The notes under the pieces: model-generated
The model's input: the letters and a program-made list of their open reading frames with translations, nothing else
Database searches by the model: none
What the model was told of the DNA's origin: nothing
Program-made: the position numbers and the translations under genes
Part shown: positions 1-5,337 of the stretch, piece after piece
Position numbering within the stretch: position 1 is the first letter of the stretch
Layout: the number at the start of each line of letters is the position of its first letter
DNA from: Bacillota bacterium
GTDB taxonomy: Bacteria > Bacillota > Clostridia > Oscillospirales > JAKOTC01
Direction of reading: 5' to 3'
DNA length: 6,165 nt
NCBI GenBank assembly: GCA_029776465.1
Contig: JAKOTC010000012.1
Coordinates: 1-6,165, forward strand

Positions 1-1
1 A

Positions 2-817
2 CGATCCGATGTGAAAAACATGGGGCTGGTCACTCACCACCCGCTATCAGACTGGGAGGCCTACAAAAACTATAAATTTCCCAACCCCAATGATCCAGCC
101 ATTCTGATAAAAGCCAGGGAGAGATTGAAAACCGCAGGCGACCGGTACCGCAAGGCTTTTATCTTCATGCTGTTGTTCGAAAGGCTACACGCTCTGCGGG
201 GTTTTGCCAACACGCTGAAGGACTTATATCTGGAACCCGAAAAGCTGGGAGAACTGGCGGACAGAATTGTGGATTATGATATTGCGGTGATTTCCATGCT
301 CTCTAAAGAAATGGGAAGTGAGATTGATTGCCTTCAGTTTACCGATGACTGGGGCACCGAGCTGGCCTGCTTTATATCCAAAGAGATGTGGGACTCTTTT
401 TTCAAGCCCCGTTACAAGCGGATTTTTGATGCCTGTCACCAGGCGGGCTGGCATGTCTGGATGCACAGCTGCGGCAAAATCAACGAAATTATTCCCTCTC
501 TGATTGAGATCGGGGTCAATGTCCTAAACCTCCAGCAGCCACGCACACTGGGAATTGAAGAAATCGGCAGGAAATTTGCCGGAAAGGTTTGCTTTTCCTC
601 CCTTTGTGATATTCAGCACACCCTGCCCTTTGCAAACGATGATTACATCCGAGAGGAAGCAGCCCTTTTATTAAAGCATTGGGCCACTCCCCAAGGAGGC
701 TTTATCTTCAGTGATTACGGGGATGATGAAGCCATCGGCGCCATGCCCGGCAAAAAGCAAACCATGTATGAAGCATTCATGGCCAATGATCCTTATACAA
801 AAACGGTTCATGTTTAA
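2..817 (+). CDS. URO-D family protein (uroporphyrinogen decarboxylase-like / corrinoid methyltransferase-like), 5' end cut by window
   Basis: The reading frame is open to the left edge, so this is the C-terminal ~270 residues of a protein whose family members usually run to about 330-380. A GTG at 11 is in frame but lies inside the conserved domain and is not a credible start. Visible hallmarks are a HPLxDW...YKFPNPNDP segment near the edge, a DDWGTE segment (about 350-365), the MHSCG motif at 461-475 with His (464-466) and Cys (470-472), a CDIQHTLP segment near 605-628, and GGFI at 695-706. In MtaA/MtbA-like methyltransferases His-x-Cys plus a later Cys bind zinc. Here the usual Cys after GGFI is replaced by an SDYGDD stretch, while Cys residues occur at 590-592 and 605-607. 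The gene ends 12 bases before a GH127 arabinosidase, so a role in sugar catabolism or an unknown methyl/one-carbon step is likelier than haem synthesis. Family assignment is firm; the reaction is unknown. Confidence 0.85.
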   Translation, partial: RSDVKNMGLVTHHPLSDWEAYKNYKFPNPNDPAILIKARERLKTAGDRYRKAFIFMLLFERLHALRGFANTLKDLYLEPEKLGELADRIVDYDIAVISMLSKEMGSEIDCLQFTDDWGTELACFISKEMWDSFFKPRYKRIFDACHQAGWHVWMHSCGKINEIIPSLIEIGVNVLNLQQPRTLGIEEIGRKFAGKVCFSSLCDIQHTLPFANDDYIREEAALLLKHWATPQGGFIFSDYGDDEAIGAMPGKKQTMYEAFMANDPYTKTVHV

Positions 818-829
818 CAGGAGGTCATT

Positions 830-2653
830 ATGAATAATCCAAAAATCCAGCCGATTCCCTTTTCATCCGTTCATTTTTCCGATTCCTTCTGGTCCCCTCG
901 AATTAATAATCACGCCGATACCACCCTTCGGTATGCCATGGAAAAATGCGAGGAAACCGGGCGGAATGCCAATTTTGACAAAGCGGCCAAAGCCCTTCGG
1001 GAGGGCCGGATGGGCGAGGGCGGCCACGTAGGCATCTATTTTGACGATTCCGATGTCTACAAGGTGTTAGAGGGCGCAGGCTATACCCTGCATAATCACC
1101 CGGACCCGGCGCTGAAAGCCGACGCTGATGCCCTGATTGCCCGCATCGGCGCTTCCCAGTGGGAGGACGGGTATATCAACAGCTACTTCACCCTGACAGG
1201 GCCGGACAAGCGCTGGACGGATATGGAGCGGCATGAGGACTATTGCATCGGACACCTGATCGAAGCGGGCATCGCTTACTACCGCGCCACCGGAGAAAAG
1301 AACCTACTGGAGATTGCCATCAAAGCCGCCGAGCATATGGAGTCCCTCTTCGGGGAAGGAAAGCGCCACTGGGTGGTGGGGCATCAAGAGCCCGAGCTGG
1401 CGCTGGTCAAGCTGGCTGCTTTGACCGGAGAACAAAAGCATTTGGAATTTGCACGGTTTTTGATTGAGGAACGGGGACACGGACACGGCAGAGGCCGTTT
1501 CTGGGACACCGATATCTTCCTGAACGGACCTGTGGACTGCCAGGATGACAAGCCTGTCCGGGAGATGGACCGGGTCTCCGGTCATGCCGTCCGCGCCATG
1601 TACTATTACAGCGCCGTGGCTGACCTGGCTCGGGAACTGGATGAGGAGGACTATAAGAAGGTTGTCCTTCGCATCTGGGACAATCTGGCCAACAAAAATA
1701 TGTACGTCACCGGCGGCATCGGCCCCGATAAGCGCAATGAGGGGTTTGAACGGGATTACTGGCTGCCCATTGTGGACAACTACTGCGAAACCTGCGCCCA
1801 GATCGGCATGGTCTATTTCAACCACCGGATGAATCTGCTCACCGGCGAAGCCAAGTTTGCCGACATTGTGGAACTGGAGCTTTATAACGGTGTTCTTTCC
1901 GGCATAGCGCTGGACGGAAAGCACTTCTTCTACGGCAACCCCATGCAGACCAACGGAGTAAAAGAGCGGTCGGAGTGGTTCCGCTGCAGCTGCTGCCCCT
2001 CCAACCTTGCCCGCTTTATCCCCTCGGTAGGCGAATATTTCTATGCTCAGCAGGGCAGCACGATCATCGTGAATCAGTTTGCCACCTCCTCCGTTTCATT
2101 GGAGGTAGAGGGCAAAACCTTCACCCTGCAGCAGGAGACCAACTACCCCTGGGAGGGCAAAGTCAAGATCATGCTGGATGGTGATGCGGGACAAAAGGTT
2201 ACGCTGAAGGTTCGCCTGCCCGGCTGGTGCCGAAGCGCCTCTCTGCCCGGCGCGACCCTGACTCAGGACGGCTATTTCACCATTGAAGCCGAAGCGGGGC
2301 AGACGCTGGAATACCATATGGAGATGAATGCACGGCTGGTCACCGCCAGTGAGCTGGTGGAGGATGTGAAGGGGATGGCCGTGGTGGCCAGAGGTCCGCT
2401 GGTCTACTGTTTCGAGCAGGCCGACAATAACTGCGAGCCCGAGCTACTCTACCTCTCTCCGGATTTTCAAGCGGTTCTGCGCAGGGCCGATTTCGCAAAC
2501 GGCGCTGTTGTGATGGATATCCGGGTAGGCAAAACAACCATGACCGCCGTTCCCTATTATACCTGGAACAATCGGGGCAAAGGCTGGATGCGCACCTGGC
2601 TGCCGCTGAAAACCGACCCGAGCCTACTCTATGCGGGACATACAAGAAAGTGA
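830..2653 (+). CDS. GH127 family beta-L-arabinofuranosidase, intracellular
   Basis: This 607-residue protein matches glycoside hydrolase family 127, typified by Bifidobacterium HypBA1 (658 residues), a retaining enzyme using a zinc-bound cysteine nucleophile. It would release beta-L-arabinofuranose from short arabinosides such as those of plant hydroxyproline-rich glycoproteins; other GH127 specificities exist, so the substrate is not certain. Domain order is an N-terminal DSFWSPR segment (about 19-25), an (alpha/alpha)6 barrel to about residue 400, then beta-sandwich sequence ending in PYYTWNNRGKG. GHQEPE (His185) and GHAVRAMY (His252) are conserved barrel motifs. Glu304 (NEGFE) lies 16 residues before Glu320 of ETC, the same spacing as HypBA1 Glu322 and Glu338, so it is the likely acid/base. 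Glu320, Cys322, Cys388 and Cys389 (CSCCP) match the zinc site, with Cys388 the nucleophile. There is no signal peptide, so it is cytoplasmic. AGGAGG at 819-824 fixes the ATG at 830. The 12-base gap to the URO-D gene indicates an operon. Confidence 0.93.
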   Translation: MNNPKIQPIPFSSVHFSDSFWSPRINNHADTTLRYAMEKCEETGRNANFDKAAKALREGRMGEGGHVGIYFDDSDVYKVLEGAGYTLHNHPDPALKADADALIARIGASQWEDGYINSYFTLTGPDKRWTDMERHEDYCIGHLIEAGIAYYRATGEKNLLEIAIKAAEHMESLFGEGKRHWVVGHQEPELALVKLAALTGEQKHLEFARFLIEERGHGHGRGRFWDTDIFLNGPVDCQDDKPVREMDRVSGHAVRAMYYYSAVADLARELDEEDYKKVVLRIWDNLANKNMYVTGGIGPDKRNEGFERDYWLPIVDNYCETCAQIGMVYFNHRMNLLTGEAKFADIVELELYNGVLSGIALDGKHFFYGNPMQTNGVKERSEWFRCSCCPSNLARFIPSVGEYFYAQQGSTIIVNQFATSSVSLEVEGKTFTLQQETNYPWEGKVKIMLDGDAGQKVTLKVRLPGWCRSASLPGATLTQDGYFTIEAEAGQTLEYHMEMNARLVTASELVEDVKGMAVVARGPLVYCFEQADNNCEPELLYLSPDFQAVLRRADFANGAVVMDIRVGKTTMTAVPYYTWNNRGKGWMRTWLPLKTDPSLLYAGHTRK

Positions 2654-2657
2654 ATTT

Positions 2658-3185
2658 ATGAAAAATAACATAATATTAGAAACCGAAAGACTCTATCTGA
2701 GAGAAATGCAACCATCCGATTATGATAACTTGTGCAAAATATTACAGGATCCCGAGGTCATGTATGCCTATGAAGGCCCCTTTTCTGACCAAGAGGTTCA
2801 GGAATGGCTGAACAGGTAGATTCAAAGGTATGCCGAATACGCCTTTGGGCTGTGGGCGGTGATTCTGAAAGAAAACAACGAAATGATCGGACAGTGCGGA
2901 CTGACCATGCAAAACTGGGAAGACAAGCAAGTGCTTGAGGTTGGTTATTTGTTTCAAAAAGCCTATTGGCATCAAGGCTATGCCACCGAAGCGGCGATTG
3001 CCTGTAAGGAATACGCCTTTCATCACCTAAAAGCAGACGAGGTCTATTCCATTATTCGGGATACCAACCTCCCCTCTCAAAACGTCGCCAAGAGAAACGG
3101 CATGACCTTGTACGGGAAATTCACAAAACACTATCGAGGCGTAGACATGCCCCATCTTGTTTTCTCTGTAAGGCGATCTCATTAA
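2658..3185 (+). pseudogene. GNAT acetyltransferase (RimJ/RimL type) interrupted by an in-frame TAG
   Basis: Reading through one amber codon (2817-2819, codon 54) gives a 175-codon acetyltransferase of normal length for the Acetyltransf_3 (RimJ/RimL) group, which moves acetyl from acetyl-CoA to protein N-termini or small amines. Before the stop is the typical ETERLYLRE start (residues 8-16). After it come GLWAVI, the MIGQCGL strand, the acetyl-CoA loop HQGYATEA (105-112), and a NLPSQNVAKRNGM segment matching motif B. Both halves are in the same frame and the join is seamless (...WLNR-stop-IQRY...). CAG to TAG is the simplest origin, as Gln is common there in relatives by my recollection. The ATG at 2658 is preferred over one at 2631 because it sits 4 bases after the GH127 stop with AGAAAG at 2645-2650, and the protein then begins as the family does. 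The gene looks more AT-rich than the GH127 gene. Likely a recent nonsense allele; readthrough or sequencing error are alternatives. Confidence 0.82.
2817..2819 (+). other. In-frame amber codon inside the GNAT gene
   Basis: TAG follows AAC AGG and is followed by ATT CAA AGG in the same frame. It splits an otherwise continuous acetyltransferase into a 53-residue N-terminal piece and the remaining catalytic part. The downstream piece has only poor restart options (for example GTG at 2859, with no ribosome binding site) and would lack the first strand and helices of the fold. Confidence 0.9.
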
Positions 3186-3266
3186 ACTTATCCGTGCTGT
3201 CGGCGCCAAGGTGCTATGTTATCCCTTAAAAAGCATGGCACAAGGCCGCCGGCAGCACGAACTTAT
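3185..3266. repeat. Imperfect palindrome flanked by 7-base direct repeats (MITE-like or stem-loop element)
   Basis: A 13-base arm at 3193-3205 (CGTGCTGTCGGCG) pairs with 3247-3259 (CGCCGGCAGCACG) with one G-T pair. Inside it a second 8-base arm at 3211-3218 (GTGCTATG) pairs with 3234-3241 (CATGGCAC), again with one G-T pair. A small internal loop separates the two stems and a 15-base apical loop (3219-3233) closes the hairpin. The palindrome is bordered by identical AACTTAT copies at 3185-3191 and 3260-3266, the left one starting on the last base of the GNAT stop codon. Flanking direct repeats of this kind resemble a target-site duplication. No T-run follows, so it is not a standard intrinsic terminator, although as RNA it would fold strongly and could protect or attenuate the upstream message. 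The pairing is certain; the mobile origin is only inferred. Confidence 0.7.
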
Positions 3267-3301
3267 TGCCAACATGATTAATTCCAAATCATTGTACATA
3301 G

Positions 3302-3325
3302 TATAAATGGTAAAATATAAAGGGG
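3302..3325 (+). promoter_or_regulatory. AT-rich promoter-like region and ribosome binding site for the PH-domain gene
   Basis: TGG followed by TAAAAT at 3308-3316 resembles an extended -10 element, and TATAAA occurs at 3302-3307 and 3316-3321. No convincing -35 box lies at the right distance; TTGTAC at 3292-3297 is 13 bases from TAAAAT. AAAGGGG at 3319-3325, 9 bases before the ATG, is the likely ribosome binding site. A transcript from this -10 would have a very short leader, so the exact promoter is uncertain. Confidence 0.35.
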
Positions 3326-3334
3326 TAAGGAATT

Positions 3335-3712
3335 ATGATTGATTTTCAAAATGGCAGCGTATTTAAACTGAAACCCATTGCAAACAGTGCCGGTGCCGAA
3401 CTGGTCGGGGCTCTTTTAATACGGGACGAACAGGTCGTGATGAGCTTTCAGGCAATCCGGGACACCGTGGTCTTCACCAACAAACGGATCATTGCCGTTA
3501 ACGTGCAGGGTCTGACCGGCAAGAAGAAGGATTTTACTTCTCTGCCCTATGCAAAAATTCAGGCTTTTTCGGTTGAAACCGCAGGAACTTTTGATTTGGA
3601 CAGTGAGCTGGAACTGTGGTTCAGCGGTCTGGGCAAAGTGAAATTAGAATTTATCGGAAATGTGGATATTAAAACTATCTGCCAATTCATCGGGGAATTT
3701 GTTTTGAAATAA
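3335..3712 (+). CDS. Bacterial PH-domain protein (bPH_1-like), 125 residues
   Basis: This small soluble protein consists almost entirely of one bacterial pleckstrin-homology-like domain. Typical marks are FTNKRIIAV (47-55), where a Thr-Asn-Lys-Arg turn leads into a strand, the basic loop TGKKKDF (61-67), PYAKIQAFSVETAG (71-84), and an acidic strand DLDSELEL (87-94). A hydrophobic helix at the C-terminus (about 110-124) matches the capping helix of PH folds. There is no signal peptide or membrane segment. Proteins of this type are widespread in Bacillota and Actinomycetota and their biochemical role is mostly unknown; some PH-like domains mediate protein-protein contacts. The gene stands alone, with a 149-base gap upstream holding the palindrome and a terminator downstream, so it is probably transcribed by itself. 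The family call is strong; no specific function can be given. Confidence 0.88.
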   Translation: MIDFQNGSVFKLKPIANSAGAELVGALLIRDEQVVMSFQAIRDTVVFTNKRIIAVNVQGLTGKKKDFTSLPYAKIQAFSVETAGTFDLDSELELWFSGLGKVKLEFIGNVDIKTICQFIGEFVLK

Positions 3713-3731
3713 ATTTATATGCTTTTTCGGC

Positions 3732-3757
3732 GGGACAAAGCGTCCCATTTTTATTTT
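3732..3757 (+). terminator. Short Rho-independent terminator after the PH-domain gene
   Basis: GGGAC (3732-3736), a 5-base loop AAAGC and GTCCC (3742-3746) form a small GC-rich hairpin. It is followed by ATTTTTATTTT, a clear T-rich tract at 3748-3757. It lies 19 bases after the PH-domain stop and before a good promoter, so it cleanly separates the two transcription units. The stem is only 5 base pairs, so termination may be partial. Confidence 0.75.
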
Positions 3758-3784
3758 CCCCTTCTGTTCCAAAGGCGCATTTTG

Positions 3785-3793
3785 TGATATAAT
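3785..3793 (+). promoter_or_regulatory. Extended -10 promoter for the formyltransferase-pcp-ilvA operon
   Basis: TGATATAAT at 3785-3793 combines a TGn extension with a perfect TATAAT -10 box. The -35 region at the 17-base spacing (about 3765-3770, TGTTCC) is poor, as is common with extended -10 promoters. The predicted transcript start is near 3800, giving a leader of about 40 bases before the GTG at 3839. No riboswitch-sized leader or obvious operator repeat is present. Confidence 0.65.
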
Positions 3794-3824
3794 AATCCTA
3801 AAAGATTTTTCGTGGTGTCCTAAG

Positions 3825-3831
3825 AAAGGAG
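3825..3831 (+). promoter_or_regulatory. Ribosome binding site that decides the formyltransferase start
   Basis: AAAGGAG lies only 1 base before the in-frame GTG at 3833 but 7 bases before the GTG at 3839. The second spacing is near ideal, so translation should begin at 3839. The protein then starts MKKRLVFIG, with the first Rossmann strand directly at the N-terminus as in other formyltransferases. Confidence 0.8.
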
Positions 3832-3838
3832 TGTGACC

Positions 3839-4699
3839 GTGAAAAAGCGCCTTGTTTTTATCGGGTGTGACCGCTTAGGCGGGCGGGGGCTGGAAAAACT
3901 GGCTGCCTCCTCCCCTTTAAAGGAGTATTACGAACTGGTAGGTGTGGTCACTTCCGGATATAACGGAGAAAACGATCGGCTTGTGGAAATCATGGCCCGT
4001 ATGCTGGGTTTGCCTGTATATACCGGGAAAATTAATTCCCCCGAAGGACTGGCCTTCTTGGACAGCCTCTCCCCTGACGCGGCTGCGATGATGGAGTTTG
4101 ACCAAAAGGTCAGCCCCGAGGTCATCCGGCGCTTTGAACTTTTTATCAATATGCACCCCGCCGACCTTCCCCGGTATCGCGGCGGGGCGCCCATGCAATA
4201 TCAAATACTGGACGGGATCCCCCTGGTGGTCACCGTCCACCGGGTAAGTCCCGAATTTGATGCGGGAGATTATATCGCCAAAAGCGCCCCTCTGGATATC
4301 ACAGGCCTTACCATGGACAATGTCAACCAGCTGGCCGCCCGGGAAGGCGCCAAGCTGTTGGAAAAAGTTCTGCTGGACTGGGCAAAGGGATGCCTGCAAT
4401 CCAACCCTCAGAAAGGCACTCCCTCTCTGGCGCTGGAAAAAGAACTTCCTGCCCGATTGGAAATTCATTGGAATCAGGACAGCGGAGAGGCGATCCGCGC
4501 CAAAGTCTTGGCCGGAAACAAGTGGTTTCGCCCTGCCCTGGAGGGGGCCCCGGTGATGGAAGCATGGTTTATTCCCTCTCCCGTTTCCGGACTGCCGCCC
4601 GGAAAAAAAGTTTCGGAATATGATAACTTTGTCAAATATACCACCATTGATGGTTTTGTAATCCTTCGAATTGATCGAGCGGGAGTGGTTGAAAATTGA
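3839..4699 (+). CDS. Formyltransferase family protein (Fmt/ArnA-like, Formyl_trans_N domain)
   Basis: This 286-residue protein carries the 10-formyltetrahydrofolate-dependent formyltransferase fold: an initial strand KRLVFIG, then the catalytic segment INMHPADLPRYRGGAP, in which Asn104 and His106 match Asn106/His108 of PurN, and FDAGDY, in which Asp141 matches Asp144. The YRGGAP loop corresponds to YRGAAP of methionyl-tRNA formyltransferase. Residues from about 205 onward form a C-terminal part (EIHWNQDSGEAIRAKV...) reminiscent of the Formyl_trans_C domain of Fmt and ArnA. It is probably not the housekeeping Fmt: it is shorter than usual (about 310), has HPADLP where Fmt has a Ser-Leu-Leu-Pro segment, and sits with pcp and a threonine ammonia-lyase rather than with def. 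It likely formylates a small amine such as an amino sugar or amino acid derivative, but the acceptor is unknown. The stop overlaps the pcp start by four bases. Confidence 0.8.
   Translation: MKKRLVFIGCDRLGGRGLEKLAASSPLKEYYELVGVVTSGYNGENDRLVEIMARMLGLPVYTGKINSPEGLAFLDSLSPDAAAMMEFDQKVSPEVIRRFELFINMHPADLPRYRGGAPMQYQILDGIPLVVTVHRVSPEFDAGDYIAKSAPLDITGLTMDNVNQLAAREGAKLLEKVLLDWAKGCLQSNPQKGTPSLALEKELPARLEIHWNQDSGEAIRAKVLAGNKWFRPALEGAPVMEAWFIPSPVSGLPPGKKVSEYDNFVKYTTIDGFVILRIDRAGVVEN
4681..4685 (+). promoter_or_regulatory. Ribosome binding site supporting a TTG start for pcp
   Basis: GGGAG lies 10 bases before the TTG at 4696, inside the end of the formyltransferase gene. The spacing is slightly long but acceptable. 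The TTG shares four bases with the upstream stop (TTGA at 4696-4699), so ribosomes finishing the first gene can restart directly. Confidence 0.55.
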
Positions 4700-5337
4700 A
4701 AGTCCTGATCACCTGTTTTGACCCCTTTGGAGGCGGCACCACCAATTCCTCCATGGAAGTTATGGCGCTGCTGCCTGAATCCATCGACAATATACAAATC
4801 ATTAAGGAACAGCTTCCAACCGTTTATGACCGTTCAGTCGAACGAATGCGCGGGCTGATTGCAAAGCATCAGCCCGATGCTATTGTCATGCTGGGGCAGG
4901 CCGAGGGCCGGACCGAACTCTCGGTCGAGCGCATCGGAATTAATCTGGATGAAGCCTCTCTGCCCGACAACGAGGGAGTTCTGCGCACAGGCCAGTCCAT
5001 TGTGGAAGGGGCGCCCGACGGATATTTTTCCACCCTGCCCATCAAGACAATGGTGGAAACTTGTAAACAGTCAGGGATTCCGGCAGCCATCTCACCCAGC
5101 GCCGGAACTTTTGTCTGCAATCATATTCTCTTCAGTACCCTACATATGCTGAAACTGCAAAACCTCGACATCCCGGCAGGATTTGTCCATATTCCAGCCA
5201 CCCCGGCTCAGGCGGCTGCCAAGCGGGGAGCTTCCATGGACAGTCGGATAGCCGCGGAAGGTTTAATCTCAATGCTCCGCGCCCTCTGGGCCGATCTCAC
5301 AACAAGAAAGAATGAAAGATCATGCCACAATCCGTAG
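4696..5337 (+). CDS. pcp: Pyroglutamyl-peptidase I (pyrrolidone-carboxylate peptidase, cysteine peptidase C15)
   Basis: The enzyme removes N-terminal pyroglutamate from peptides in the cytoplasm. The 213-residue length fits the family (about 200-220). The protein opens with a strand and CFDPFGG (7-13), equivalent to the substrate-pocket GFDPFGG. The catalytic triad is intact: Glu78 in VERIGIN, Cys141 in SAGTFVCNH, and His165 in GFVHIPATP. The spacings Glu-Cys 63 and Cys-His 24 equal those of the Bacillus amyloliquefaciens enzyme (Glu81, Cys144, His168). Some usually conserved text is altered, such as HIPATPAQAA where HIPFLPEQ is common, so specificity could be tuned. The start is TTG, coupled to the upstream formyltransferase stop. 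The gene ends in TAG and overlaps the next start by 16 bases, making the three genes one operon. The call is confident for family and chemistry. Confidence 0.93.
   Translation: MKVLITCFDPFGGGTTNSSMEVMALLPESIDNIQIIKEQLPTVYDRSVERMRGLIAKHQPDAIVMLGQAEGRTELSVERIGINLDEASLPDNEGVLRTGQSIVEGAPDGYFSTLPIKTMVETCKQSGIPAAISPSAGTFVCNHILFSTLHMLKLQNLDIPAGFVHIPATPAQAAAKRGASMDSRIAAEGLISMLRALWADLTTRKNERSCHNP

Noticed and set aside
1473..1486. Short tandem GGACAC repeat encoding GHGHG in the GH127 gene
   Set aside because: Only two units long and inside a coding region; it is too short to suggest slippage or regulation.
1304..1924. Long antisense open frame of 206 codons on the - strand
   Set aside because: It lies wholly inside the GH127 gene, whose + strand frame has intact catalytic motifs; the antisense translation shows no recognisable domain. 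It is a codon-bias shadow.
2631..2657. Earlier ATG at 2631 as the GNAT start
   Set aside because: It overlaps the GH127 end by 23 bases, has no ribosome binding site, and adds nine residues not expected before the family's conserved opening.
2817..2819. TAG as a pyrrolysine codon, suggested by the methyltransferase-like URO-D gene nearby
   Set aside because: The interrupted protein is a GNAT enzyme, not an MtmB/MtbB/MttB methyltransferase; no pyl gene is visible, and another gene in the window uses TAG as a normal stop.
3193..3259. The palindrome as a standard intrinsic terminator
   Set aside because: The bases after the stem (AACTTATTGCC) contain no T-tract, and the stem is much longer and more interrupted than usual.
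3917..4468. Antisense open frame of 183 codons on the - strand
   Set aside because: It is opposite the formyltransferase gene, which has clear family motifs; no start signal or domain supports the antisense frame.
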